From assembly GCA_028599125.1 (NCBI GenBank), contig JAQRMX010000071.1:1-32193 (forward strand): a stretch of DNA of 32,193 nt. Reading direction: 5' to 3'. Below are positions 1 to 8,444 of the stretch, piece after piece. Position 1 is the stretch's first letter; each line of letters begins with the position of its first letter. The translations under genes and the position numbers were made by a program. The notes beneath the pieces are model-generated. The model worked only from the letters and a program-made list of their open reading frames with translations. It was not told the DNA's origin and made no database searches. The stretch comes from Alphaproteobacteria bacterium. GTDB taxonomy: Bacteria; Pseudomonadota; Alphaproteobacteria; Rhizobiales; NORP267.

Positions 1-648
1 AGTAACGCAAGCCTGTTTGGTGCTGTTCGGGCTGAATAGTTTAGAGTTTTGGCTGGTTATCAGGAAACTCTCCTGGTTCCGGGGGGTCACACCAAAGGGC
101 GTATAGGCCCCACGCGTAACAAGGCGAGTTACCTGATCACCTGCAAAAACTCTCAACTTTTCAGCCAGACGAGCACCAATCAGGATTCCTTTCCTTGAAT
201 CGAACCCCTCTGATGTCCCCTGTCGAATACTGCCGGTAATAAATGTTATTTTTTGCATATCTGGAGGTGTCAGGCCACGCACAAGAACTCCGACGGCCTG
301 ACCATTTTTTGATGCCATAGCCGCATTTTCAATAAATGGAAACGCAAGCCTCACCCCTTCAACAGTCATAATGCGCTGGCGCATCAACTCCGATTCAGAA
401 AAATTATGGCTGAGAGAATGGGCAACAATATGACCGTTAAACCCCAGAAATTTATCCATTAATTCCTTACGAAAACCGTTCATTACAGCAAGAACAACAA
501 TCATTGTCGCAACACCAACTGCGATCCCCAAGAACGAAAATCCAGCGATTACAGAGATAAAACCGTCTTTCCGCTGGGAACGCAAATAGCGCAGCGCTAA
601 AATCCACTCAAAGTTAGAAAAATATCTTAGCGTGTGTTTTTTGCTCAT
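1..648 (-). CDS. lolC: LolC/LolE-type lipoprotein-releasing ABC transporter permease, 3' part cut by window edge
   Basis: Inner-membrane permease of the LolCDE system, which extracts lipoproteins from the inner membrane and passes them to LolA. Seen: the protein opens [20 protein letters not shown], the typical amphipathic start with the ALRYLRSQR motif, then a hydrophobic span at about residues 30-55 ([20 protein letters not shown]), then a periplasmic region containing [11 protein letters not shown]. About 216 codons are visible and the rest lies beyond position 1. The ATG overlaps the proS stop codon (ATGA), implying translational coupling; proS-lolC adjacency is usual in alphaproteobacteria. 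LolC and LolE cannot be told apart from this part. The last 25 or so residues before the edge do not resemble the family's usual GMYEYD region, so a divergent or damaged segment there is possible. Confidence 0.85.
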   Translation of the reverse strand, partial: MSKKHTLRYFSNFEWILALRYLRSQRKDGFISVIAGFSFLGIAVGVATMIVVLAVMNGFRKELMDKFLGFNGHIVAHSLSHNFSESELMRQRIMTVEGVRLAFPFIENAAMASKNGQAVGVLVRGLTPPDMQKITFITGSIRQGTSEGFDSRKGILIGARLAEKLRVFAGDQVTRLVTRGAYTPFGVTPRNQESFLITSQNSKLFSPNSTKQACVT

Positions 649-1973
649 CTCCCATGTACCAGTTTATTGATAGCAGATTCAGGTGACAATAACTCAATAG
701 CTCCAGTTAAACGATGTTTGAATTCTACCAGATTTGAAGAAAGACCATTTGGTCCTACAATAAGTTGCCAGGGAAGCCCTATTAAATCCATGTTTTTGAA
801 CTTGGAACCAGCACGTTCGCCCGTATCATCATAGAGAACCTCAATGCCGGTGGAAAGACATTGCGCATACAGGCGTTCACAGAGAGAATCTACCCCTGTA
901 TCCCCCTGTTTCAGATTGATGATACCCACATGAAAGGGAGCAACGGACTCCGGCCAGATAATTCCTGATTCATCATGGAATACCTCAATAATTGCTCCAA
1001 TCAAACGTGATATACCAATACCATAAGACCCCATCTGTAACGGTACTTGTCCCTTTTCACGGGTTTGTAAAAATGCCCTCATCGGCTCAGAATATTTTGA
1101 CCCGAAATAAAAAATATGGCCGACCTCAATGCCCCTTGCGGTAAGACGATGGTCAGGAGAAACTTCAGATTCAAACTGATACGGATCATGCTTCTCCTCC
1201 GTTGCGGCATATTTTCCAGTCCATGCTTTTGCTAATTCTTCCAGATCTTCTCTTTCATAGTCAATATTGTCCCCCGGTATTGACTGCCCAATGAGGGCCT
1301 TATCACAAAAAATAGAACTTTCACCTGTATTCGCAAGAACAAGGAATTCATGGCTCAGATCTCCGCCGATGGGACCTGTATCGGCAATCATTGGTATGGC
1401 TTTGAGACCAAAAGAAGAAAATATCCGCAGATAAGCAATGAATTGACGATAATAAGAGCGACGTGCCCCTGCCACATCATAATCAAAAGAATAGGCGTCT
1501 TTCATCAGGAACTCCCGCCCCCTCATGACACCAAAACGTGGACGCAATTCATCACGAAATTTCCATTGAATGTGGTAGAGACGCTTAGGGACATCACGAT
1601 AAGATCGGGCTGTTGCCTTGAAGAGGTTCGTTATCATTTCTTCATTCGTCGGACCATACAGCATTTCGTTCTGATGTCTGTCCTGTATGCGTAACATCTC
1701 CTTTCCATAATCATCATAGCGTCCACTAAAACGCCATAAATCCGCGGGCTGGATAGTTGGCATAAGCATTTCAACAAATCCTGCGCGATCCTGCTCCCTG
1801 CGCACGATTATTTCAATTTTTTTCAAAACACTGTAGCCAAGCGGAAGCCAGGAATAAATGCCGGCAGACTCTTGTCGAATCATACCTGCTCGTAACATAA
1901 GACGATGGGAAGCAATTTCAGCTTCTTTAGGAACTTCTTTTAACGTCGGCAAAAAATAGCGAGATAAACGCAT
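645..1973 (-). CDS. proS: Prolyl-tRNA synthetase, short alphaproteobacterial type
   Basis: Class II aminoacyl-tRNA synthetase that charges tRNA-Pro in the cytoplasm. Seen in the 442-residue product: motif 2 ([17 protein letters not shown], about residues 139-155), motif 3 (GIGISR, about 318-323) and a C-terminal anticodon-binding domain starting near [11 protein letters not shown]. There is no room for the roughly 180-residue INS editing domain of the E. coli enzyme, which fits the short ProS class of alphaproteobacteria. The frame is open 19 codons further upstream, but [15 protein letters not shown] is the usual N terminus and GGTGG lies just before this ATG, so 1973 is chosen. The stop overlaps the lolC start. 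A promoter candidate lies about 190 bp upstream. Confidence 0.95.
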   Translation of the reverse strand: MRLSRYFLPTLKEVPKEAEIASHRLMLRAGMIRQESAGIYSWLPLGYSVLKKIEIIVRREQDRAGFVEMLMPTIQPADLWRFSGRYDDYGKEMLRIQDRHQNEMLYGPTNEEMITNLFKATARSYRDVPKRLYHIQWKFRDELRPRFGVMRGREFLMKDAYSFDYDVAGARRSYYRQFIAYLRIFSSFGLKAIPMIADTGPIGGDLSHEFLVLANTGESSIFCDKALIGQSIPGDNIDYEREDLEELAKAWTGKYAATEEKHDPYQFESEVSPDHRLTARGIEVGHIFYFGSKYSEPMRAFLQTREKGQVPLQMGSYGIGISRLIGAIIEVFHDESGIIWPESVAPFHVGIINLKQGDTGVDSLCERLYAQCLSTGIEVLYDDTGERAGSKFKNMDLIGLPWQLIVGPNGLSSNLVEFKHRLTGAIELLSPESAINKLVHGR

Positions 1974-2166
1974 ATATAATCCACCATCTGAAACATCTGA
2001 AAAAAACGAAAGAACCAAACCTCTGCACAAAAGCGCAGATAATCAGGAATGACAGTGAACAGCGAAACCGAAACGAAAACAAGTCTTCTCTCCCCACTAC
2101 ATCGAGGAATTGTTCCTAATCTTCTCTTCCATTCCCCTTTTGTAAGTAAATAAAACAGAAATTTCT

Positions 2167-2196
2167 ATTATCATGGTCAAAAAATATTTTGTTCAA
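2167..2196 (-). promoter_or_regulatory. Sigma-70-like promoter candidate for proS-lolC
   Basis: Read on the minus strand: a -35 box TTGAAC (2196-2191), an 18-bp spacer and a -10 box GATAAT (2172-2167). Transcription would start near 2160 and leave a leader of roughly 185 nt before the proS ATG. The match is good, but the surroundings are very AT-rich, so chance matches are likely. Confidence 0.35.
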
Positions 2197-2238
2197 AAAA
2201 TTCGCCTGATATACACTATATAATGATAGCGAACAGAA

Positions 2239-2266
2239 TTGATAATATTTATCAAAAATGTATAAT
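2239..2266 (+). promoter_or_regulatory. Sigma-70-like promoter candidate, plus strand
   Basis: TTGATA (2239-2244), a 16-bp spacer, then a perfect TATAAT (2261-2266), with TG directly before the -10 box. Initiation would fall near 2273. It is divergent from the proS promoter candidate 43 bp away. No protein gene follows on this strand, but an intrinsic terminator does about 170 bp later, which is why the element is noted. Confidence 0.4.
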
Positions 2267-2272
2267 AAAAAA

Positions 2273-2466
2273 ATAGGTTCTTCATAAATGTAGTGACAAA
2301 TATAGAAATACGGATTATTGTTCCTTTGGCTTGGTGGATTTTCTCTGCAGGCTATCGGTTCAGCCACTGATAAGTGAAGGTCCGAGTCTAGAGGGGAAAA
2401 CAAAGAAAAATAAATTAAAAAAATAATAAAACGGGATTCGGCGAGGCATCAGGCCTCGCTTTTTTC
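2273..2466 (+). ncRNA. Candidate small RNA, about 190 nt, unknown family
   Basis: Inferred from a promoter candidate just upstream and a strong intrinsic terminator at the end; both are plus strand, where no gene is otherwise present. Within it, CUAUCGGU (2352-2359) can pair with ACUGAUAAG (2366-2374), with one bulge and a six-base loop. Flanking UUUUCUCU (2339-2346) can pair, with G-U pairs, with AGGGGAAAA (2392-2400) to close a larger stem. A 25-codon GTG-started frame (2293-2370) with the hydrophobic core IRIIVPLAWWIFSAGY also exists but lacks a good ribosome binding site. I do not recognise 6S, SRP, RNase P, tmRNA or a known riboswitch. The transcript would converge on the DUF1467 gene. 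Confidence 0.3.
2440..2466 (+). terminator. Intrinsic terminator, plus strand
   Basis: A perfect 7-bp GC-rich stem, GCGAGGC (2441-2447) with GCCTCGC (2453-2459), and the five-base loop ATCAG, followed at once by a run of six T. On the minus strand no T run follows directly, so the element is directional and points away from proS. It has no annotated gene to terminate. Confidence 0.8.
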
Positions 2467-2604
2467 TTTCTTCAGGTAAAAATACCCTTTTTTTCTGTAG
2501 AAAACAATTGAATTAAGATAGCTTTTGAAGAAAAATAAAAAAAACATATTACTAGAAATAATTGGAAGATCATAAGATTAACAGGAGAGCTTCTGAGTTT
2601 TTTT

Positions 2605-2874
2605 CTACCATGGCGGCTTATACCCAAACGGTAAATTCCACATATCAATCCACTCATTAGCAAAACCCAGATAAATCAGGCTGCAGATGAATCCTGAAAT
2701 AACTGTTGTGATAAAAATAATGCGTAAAATTTTAACACTTTCCGGCGCGCTTCCCAACGTCCCAGGCAATATTTTTCCAGATTCAATCTGAGTCCGGACT
2801 CCCCAAGGCAAAACCATCAAAAGCACAAGCCACCAAACCAGAAAATAAATTGCTAAGAAACTTACCCAAGACAT
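2605..2874 (-). CDS. DUF1467 family small membrane protein
   Basis: An 89-residue protein of the DUF1467 family, function unknown. Seen: an N-terminal transmembrane helix (about residues 3-25, FLAIYFLVWWLVLLMVLPW), the characteristic PWGVRTQ following it, and a second helix at about 50-70 (IIFITTVISGFICSLIYL). In alphaproteobacteria this family commonly sits between rnj and proS, as here. It follows rnj after 96 bp and is probably the last gene of the nuo-birA-rnj transcript. Compared with rhizobial versions of this locus, no methylmalonyl-CoA epimerase gene lies between it and rnj. Confidence 0.85.
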   Translation of the reverse strand: MSWVSFLAIYFLVWWLVLLMVLPWGVRTQIESGKILPGTLGSAPESVKILRIIFITTVISGFICSLIYLGFANEWIDMWNLPFGYKPPW

Positions 2875-2970
2875 CTATTTATATTGCCAATCCGGAAGCA
2901 GTAAAGAAAAAATACCTCACCTTCCATAACAGAGGCAGAACATGGGGAAAAATGCATAAATATAAAGTGC

Positions 2971-4674
2971 CTAACAATGCAGAAGAATAACGTGACATAT
3001 TGGACGTTTCCCCCACATATTTCCAATTTTTGCACGAAGAGCCCGCTTGACGGACCTTGCAAAAATATCAGAATTATTTCTCTGAGAAAGTGAGAGAGAC
3101 ATGATAACTTCTTCAAGAAAAATACTGATATCCTCGCGGAGATTATATTCACCAACGCTTACATCCGGAAAACCAAACATAACGGCATCATAATCAATTA
3201 ATGATCCATTCCCTTGTGACATGAGTAAACTTACCATCACACAGCCGGATTGAGAAAGCTGCTTGCGCTCAAGCAAACCTTCATCCATTTCTTGAACGAG
3301 AAAATTGCCATCCTTGTAAAGACGACCAGACGGAACTTTACCGATTTCTTCTATTTCACCAGGAAGAAGACGTAATATTTTTCCATTTTGTATACGGGTA
3401 GCTTTGATCCCCTTACTTCTGGCAAGCTCTACCTGCGCTTCCATATGTTGTTCTGTTCCATGAACAGGAACAATATATGACGGTTTTAGCCAATCATACA
3501 TCTGCACTAATTCACCACGCTGCGGGTGACCGGAAACATGAATCAGATCATCCCTCTCCGTGATGACCCTAACGCCCACACTTACGAGCATATTATGTAC
3601 TTTTTCCACTGATTTTTCATTGCCGGGAATAACGCGCGCGGAAAATATTACCGTATCACCATTAACCAGATTCATATGTGGATAATTATCAAATGCAAGA
3701 CGTGTGAGTGCGGAACCTGACTCCCCCTGACTCCCGCTAATCAGGACAACAATCTCATTCCGTGGCAAATTTTGAAGAGATTTTTCGTCAAGAAAAGGAG
3801 GAAGGTCATCCTCAAGATAACCAGTCTCCTGAGCTACAGAAACAACACGCCTCATGGCACGACCAGTAATCACAACTTTACGACCGTGACGTTGCGCGGC
3901 AAGCATAACAGAGCGCAATCGTGCGACATTAGAGGCAAAAGTTGTTACAAGGACCAGACCAGAAGACGCTCCAATAACCCGGATCAATGCTTCAAGTACA
4001 TCACTCTCGCTTAAACCAACACCTTCACACATGGCATTTGTAGAATCGCAAACGAGAACATTACATTTCTCTTCGCCAAGTTGTTTAAATTTTTGAATAT
4101 CAATTGGATCCCCAATCTGTGGAAAAGGATCTATTCTCCAGTCACCAGAGTGATAAATCATTCCGAGCTGGGTACGGATCACGATCCCTCTAGATTCCGG
4201 GATCGAATGAGGAACAGGAATTGCCTCAATATCAAAGGGACCGAGACTAAACTGTCCTTCCGTTGGAAAAAGATAAAAAGGAATGGACAAATCAGAACCT
4301 GATTCAATCATCTTTGTGCGCAGTAGACTAATCGCAAATGACGTCGCATAGACAGGGACCTGCAATTCTGACCACAAATCAATAACCCCTCCAAAATGAT
4401 CTTCATGTGCATGAGTCAAAATGAGAGCAAGAAGGTTGGAACGCTCCTGCTTGATAAACTCTATATCAGGCATAATTTTCTCAATTCCAGGGAACGTCTG
4501 ATCAGAAAAACCCATACCAAGGTCAACCATAATCCACTTGCGGGAGCGCCCATTTCCAAAACCATAAAGGCTTATATTCATGCCGATTTCCCCAAGACCG
4601 CCCAAAGGGATAAAAAGCAGTTCATTCTGATCCTGATCGGATAATTTTTCTTTTAGATATTTTTGCATTTTCAC
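2971..4674 (-). CDS. rnj: Ribonuclease J
   Basis: Metallo-beta-lactamase/beta-CASP ribonuclease with 5'-3' exonuclease and endonuclease activity; in alphaproteobacteria it matures rRNA and turns over mRNA. Seen in 567 residues: LLFIPLGGLGEIGMN at the N terminus, the zinc motif HAHEDH at residues 88-93, further metal ligands around PVPH (153-156) and HSGDW (175-179), the beta-CASP part with VLVTTFASNVARL, and HVSGHP and VPVHGT motifs toward the C-terminal half. Length is usual for the family. The start is GTG at 4674, overlapping the birA stop as GTGA; an ATG two codons later (4668) is equally possible. The C-terminal dimerisation region ends GNMWGKRPICHVILLHC, also family-like. Confidence 0.95.
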   Translation of the reverse strand: MKMQKYLKEKLSDQDQNELLFIPLGGLGEIGMNISLYGFGNGRSRKWIMVDLGMGFSDQTFPGIEKIMPDIEFIKQERSNLLALILTHAHEDHFGGVIDLWSELQVPVYATSFAISLLRTKMIESGSDLSIPFYLFPTEGQFSLGPFDIEAIPVPHSIPESRGIVIRTQLGMIYHSGDWRIDPFPQIGDPIDIQKFKQLGEEKCNVLVCDSTNAMCEGVGLSESDVLEALIRVIGASSGLVLVTTFASNVARLRSVMLAAQRHGRKVVITGRAMRRVVSVAQETGYLEDDLPPFLDEKSLQNLPRNEIVVLISGSQGESGSALTRLAFDNYPHMNLVNGDTVIFSARVIPGNEKSVEKVHNMLVSVGVRVITERDDLIHVSGHPQRGELVQMYDWLKPSYIVPVHGTEQHMEAQVELARSKGIKATRIQNGKILRLLPGEIEEIGKVPSGRLYKDGNFLVQEMDEGLLERKQLSQSGCVMVSLLMSQGNGSLIDYDAVMFGFPDVSVGEYNLREDISIFLEEVIMSLSLSQRNNSDIFARSVKRALRAKIGNMWGKRPICHVILLHC

Positions 4675-5435
4675 CGTAGCAATTCAGGGAAGACGTCACC
4701 TGCAGAAATCTGCTGATAACTCCCATCATTCGATTGGATCAACAAGCTGCCATCCTCTTTCACAGACTCAAAAGTGCCAAAAAACGAACGTCCAGAAGAT
4801 TGGACCCTCATAAGTTGATTTATACCAAAAGCATGTTCCAGCCAACGGGTACGAATTAATGGAAACCCAGAACCGAAATTCCATTCCTGGAAAAGTGATT
4901 GAAAAAAGCTTGCAATTTTCTCTAACAAAAGATTCGGCGAAAGTTCAAAACCGCAACTTAAAAAGTCTGTAACAGGATATGGTATATTGTCCGGTCTCCA
5001 AACACAATTGACCCCAATACCGATAACGATGATATTTCCCTGCCCCCTGATTTTTTTACTCTCAATAAGAATACCAGACACTTTCGCTCCGTCAAGGAAG
5101 AGATCATTGGGCCATTTGAAAGATAAAAGAGCTGCCGAACGAGGAACAAGCAGTTTAATAGAGTCAAAAAGCGCTAACGCAGACACAAACGAAAGCTGAC
5201 TTTCCGTCCCTACTTTCTCTGCAAAGCGAAGAAGAAGACTGGCGTGGAGATTGCCTGATCTTGAGTCCCAGCACCGTTCGAACCGTCCACGTCCTGCTGA
5301 CTGATTTCGTGCTGCAATCCAAAGATTCCCAGGTGATCCTTTTTCTGCACGACGAAAAGCTTCCGATGAGGTTGAATCCAACTCATCAAACCATTCAATT
5401 TGTGCTACAGACGAGGTATCAAGACATCTCACCAC
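4671..5435 (-). CDS. birA: Biotin--[acetyl-CoA-carboxylase] ligase, monofunctional
   Basis: Attaches biotin, through biotinyl-AMP, to the carrier protein of acetyl-CoA carboxylase. Seen: the ATP/biotin loop SAGRGR (about residues 46-51), KWPND (107-111) and GAKVSGILIE (116-125), followed by a small C-terminal domain. The 254 residues contain no N-terminal helix-turn-helix, so this is the group I enzyme without repressor function, common in alphaproteobacteria. There are two adjacent GTG codons (5435 and 5432). A strong GAGGAG lies 5 and 8 nt before them and overlaps the end of nuoN, so the gene is coupled to the nuo operon. nuoN-birA-rnj is a conserved order. Confidence 0.93.
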   Translation of the reverse strand: MVRCLDTSSVAQIEWFDELDSTSSEAFRRAEKGSPGNLWIAARNQSAGRGRFERCWDSRSGNLHASLLLRFAEKVGTESQLSFVSALALFDSIKLLVPRSAALLSFKWPNDLFLDGAKVSGILIESKKIRGQGNIIVIGIGVNCVWRPDNIPYPVTDFLSCGFELSPNLLLEKIASFFQSLFQEWNFGSGFPLIRTRWLEHAFGINQLMRVQSSGRSFFGTFESVKEDGSLLIQSNDGSYQQISAGDVFPELLR

Positions 5436-5444
5436 CCCGGCTCC

Positions 5445-6917
5445 TCAAAGAAAAGACAATACAACTGTTTTGACAATATACATAAAGGGTCTGGGAAAAG
5501 CAAAACCAAAAAGACTTATTCCACCTGAAATCAAAAGAATGACATGAATAATAGAAGAAATAGGATCAAAACTCTCCTGATTAGCCTCATCAAAATACAT
5601 AATTTTGACAATTCGGAGATAGTAAAAAGCACTGACAACACTTGAAAGCACGGCAACCAGAGCTAAGCCATACAGATGGCTTCCTACCGCTGCCAATAAA
5701 ACGTAAAATTTTGCAAAAAAACCAAGAAGCGGCGGAATACCTGCCAATGAAAACAGCAACGTCGCAAAAAGAAAAGCAAACATCGGTTCATGTTTTGCAA
5801 TGCCGGATAATGTATTAATGCTTTCTACAGCCTCGCCCCCCCGACGCATTGCAAGAATACACGAAAATATCCCTAAAGCCATAAATGTATAGATTGACAT
5901 GTAAACCAAAACACCTATCAAACCAGCCTGACTACCAGCCGATAGACCTAACAGAATAAAACCTGCATGACCTATTGATGAATAGGCGACAAGACGTTTA
6001 ATATTATTCTGCCCAATAGCAGAAAAGGAACCAAGAATCATTGAACAGAGAGAAAGAAAAATCAGAATCTGTTGCCATTGCAGAATCATGACCGGAAAAA
6101 CAGACATCGTAAGGCGAATTAGAACTGCGATTGAAGTGATTTTAGAAGCCGTTGCAAACAGAAACGTCACTGGCGTCGGGGCCCCCATATAAACATCGGG
6201 GGTCCACATATGAAACGGCGCTGCAGAAATTTTGAAAGCAAGGCCTGCAAGCAAAAATATCAAACCAAAAACAAGGCCAAGGGAGGCTTCATCCGGAGCA
6301 TGGAATTCGGAAGCCAACCGGCTGATAGCAGAAAAATTCGTGCTGCCAGTGAAACCATAAATCAAAGAAATACCGTAAAGACTCATACCAGAGGCTAAGG
6401 CACCAAGAACAAAATATTTTAGGCCTGCTTCTGTTGATCGTAGTGACTCACGCTGAATAGAAGCAAGAATGTAGAGTGATAAGCTCTGTATCTCCATTCC
6501 CATATAGAGAGAAATAAAATTGCCAGATGATACGACCATCATCATCCCTGCCGTCGAAAATAAAATTAGAACAGGATATTCAAAATTGCTAAGTTCTTCA
6601 GATTTGAAAAGATCAACAGACATAAGCAGACAGAAAAAAGAGGAAAATAAGATAAGGCACTTCACAAAGGATGAAAACATATCAAGCACAAAGGCGCCGT
6701 CAAATAACTCTGACTCAATGGAACCACTCGACCACGATAAAATAGTCATAGAGAAAATTAAAAGAATCAAAGCAAGAGAAAAACCCATTGCAATCTCATT
6801 GAGACGTGCTTTTTCACGAGAAGAAAACACGCCATACATCAAAATCAAAATTGCTCCGATTATCAGAATAATTTCAGGTAAAAGCGGCAAAAGATCCGAA
6901 AGAGTTACTTTAGACAT
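5445..6917 (-). CDS. nuoN: NADH-quinone oxidoreductase subunit N
   Basis: Antiporter-like proton-pumping subunit of the complex I membrane arm. Seen: 490 residues with about 14 hydrophobic segments, the conserved MGMEIQSLSLYIL with its functional glutamate, and the loop LAFKISAAPFHMWTPDVYMG with the conserved lysine in the middle of the protein. Length is normal for the family. It is the last nuo gene, starting with ATG 6 nt after nuoM, and birA follows after 9 nt. Confidence 0.97.
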   Translation of the reverse strand: MSKVTLSDLLPLLPEIILIIGAILILMYGVFSSREKARLNEIAMGFSLALILLIFSMTILSWSSGSIESELFDGAFVLDMFSSFVKCLILFSSFFCLLMSVDLFKSEELSNFEYPVLILFSTAGMMMVVSSGNFISLYMGMEIQSLSLYILASIQRESLRSTEAGLKYFVLGALASGMSLYGISLIYGFTGSTNFSAISRLASEFHAPDEASLGLVFGLIFLLAGLAFKISAAPFHMWTPDVYMGAPTPVTFLFATASKITSIAVLIRLTMSVFPVMILQWQQILIFLSLCSMILGSFSAIGQNNIKRLVAYSSIGHAGFILLGLSAGSQAGLIGVLVYMSIYTFMALGIFSCILAMRRGGEAVESINTLSGIAKHEPMFAFLFATLLFSLAGIPPLLGFFAKFYVLLAAVGSHLYGLALVAVLSSVVSAFYYLRIVKIMYFDEANQESFDPISSIIHVILLISGGISLFGFAFPRPFMYIVKTVVLSFL

Positions 6918-6923
6918 TAAACA

Positions 6924-8444
6924 TCATAGTCCTGTCATTAAAGATAAATGCATTTCACGACTGATAGACATAACAGAATTGTAATGTTCAACAAGATTTG
7001 AAACACTTACGGCTGTAAAGTTCAGAATTGGACGCGGATAAATACCAAAAAAGATCGTTAAAAAGCCCAGAGGCGCCAAAGTCATTATCTCGCGCCAATC
7101 AACATCATTGATTTGGATTAGTTTTTTCTTCTCCAGAACTCCAAATACAACACGCGCATAAAGCCACAAAGCATAGGCAGCAGAAAGAACAATGCCTGTT
7201 GCCGCAAAAGCAGCAACCCAGCCACTGACCTGAAAAACACCCAAAAGAGAAAGAAATTCACCTATAAAACCACTTGTGCCAGGCAAGCCGATATTCGCCA
7301 TAGTGAAAAGCATGAGAAAAAATGCATAAACGGGCATCCGAGTAACCAAACCACCGTAAGAATCAATCTCACGGGTGTGCACACGGTCGTAAATAATGCC
7401 AACGCACAAGAATAAACCTGCTGAGATGAGACCATGGGATAACATTTGAAAAATAGCGCCCTGAATACCCTGTATGTTGCCGCTGAACAAACCCATAGTC
7501 ACAAATCCCATATGGGCAATAGAAGAATAGGCAATCAGCTTTTTTATATCACTTTGAACAAGTGCAACGAGCGATGTATAAATGATAGCAATCAGAGAGA
7601 GGAAAAACACAAAAGGTGCAAAATCTGAAGAGGCCAAAGGAAACATCGGGAGCGAAAAACGAAGAAACCCATATCCTCCCATCTTTAACAAAACGGCTGC
7701 CAAAATAACAGAACCGGCTGTCGGTGCTTCGACGTGCGCATCCGGCAACCAGGTATGTACCGGCCACATGGGGACTTTTACCGCAAAAGCGAAAAAAAAG
7801 GCAATCCAGAGCCAAATCTGAAGCTTTTCCGGAAATTCATAAGTCAAGAGGAAAGGAATATCCGTGGCACCAGTTTCCCAGTACATCACCAGAATCGCTA
7901 ACAGCATTAAAACTGAACCAAGAAGCGTATAAAGAAAAAATTTGAAACTGGCATAAACGCGACGAGCGCCCCCCCAGATACCGATAATAAAAAACATCGG
8001 AATCAAGCAGCCCTCAAAGAAAAGATAGAAAAGAACAATGTCAAGAGAACAGAAAACGCCAAGAATCATAGTCTCCAGCAGCATGAAAGCAATCATATAC
8101 TCCTTTACATGCTCCTTGATGGAATTCCAGCTTGCCAATATACATATTGGAATCAGGAAAGTCGTGAGAATAACGAACAGGATCGCTATTCCATCTACAC
8201 CGACATAGTAATCAATGAGACCATCAAACCATTCATATCTTTCGACAAACTGGAAACTGGCATTCGAAGAATCAAAATAGGCCCAGACCAGAAAAGACAG
8301 AAAAAATGTTATAACACTCGTCCAAAGTGCAACCCAGCGGGCATTAAGCGAATCTTCTCCCTCATTGGCTCGGGTGATAAAAATGAATAAGGCGCCCAAA
8401 GACGGCAAAAAGATCAAAAAAGAAATTACAGGCCAGATGACCAT
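6924..8444 (-). CDS. nuoM: NADH-quinone oxidoreductase subunit M
   Basis: Second antiporter-like proton-pumping subunit of complex I. Seen: the conserved glutamate in [17 protein letters not shown], then [20 protein letters not shown] and the lysine-bearing [12 protein letters not shown]. The frame is open up to 8468, but ATG at 8444 is chosen: GGAGGA lies 10 nt upstream, the TAATG overlap with the nuoL stop is typical, and [18 protein letters not shown] is the usual N terminus. This gives 506 residues. It depends on nuoL translation through the one-base overlap. Confidence 0.96.
   Translation of the reverse strand: MVIWPVISFLIFLPSLGALFIFITRANEGEDSLNARWVALWTSVITFFLSFLVWAYFDSSNASFQFVERYEWFDGLIDYYVGVDGIAILFVILTTFLIPICILASWNSIKEHVKEYMIAFMLLETMILGVFCSLDIVLFYLFFEGCLIPMFFIIGIWGGARRVYASFKFFLYTLLGSVLMLLAILVMYWETGATDIPFLLTYEFPEKLQIWLWIAFFFAFAVKVPMWPVHTWLPDAHVEAPTAGSVILAAVLLKMGGYGFLRFSLPMFPLASSDFAPFVFFLSLIAIIYTSLVALVQSDIKKLIAYSSIAHMGFVTMGLFSGNIQGIQGAIFQMLSHGLISAGLFLCVGIIYDRVHTREIDSYGGLVTRMPVYAFFLMLFTMANIGLPGTSGFIGEFLSLLGVFQVSGWVAAFAATGIVLSAAYALWLYARVVFGVLEKKKLIQINDVDWREIMTLAPLGFLTIFFGIYPRPILNFTAVSVSNLVEHYNSVMSISREMHLSLMTGL

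Larger units (their letters stand above)
1974..2604. other. 631-bp intergenic region between proS and the DUF1467 gene
   Basis: No convincing protein gene is seen here. The stretch is AT-rich with a few GC-richer islands (2330-2400 and 2436-2460). It holds a minus-strand promoter candidate toward proS, a plus-strand promoter candidate pointing the other way, and a plus-strand intrinsic terminator. A frame on the minus strand at 2116-2403 is open, but its composition and content (FLLYIFDKYYQFCSLSLYSV) look like chance AT-rich translation. Confidence 0.7.

Noticed and set aside
2116-2403. 95-codon open frame on the minus strand in the proS upstream gap
   Set aside because: It is AT-driven, with no recognisable domain or ribosome binding site, and it overlaps both promoter candidates.
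4671-5435. Missing helix-turn-helix in BirA as a truncation
   Set aside because: The catalytic domain is complete and a good ribosome binding site precedes it; monofunctional BirA is usual in this class.
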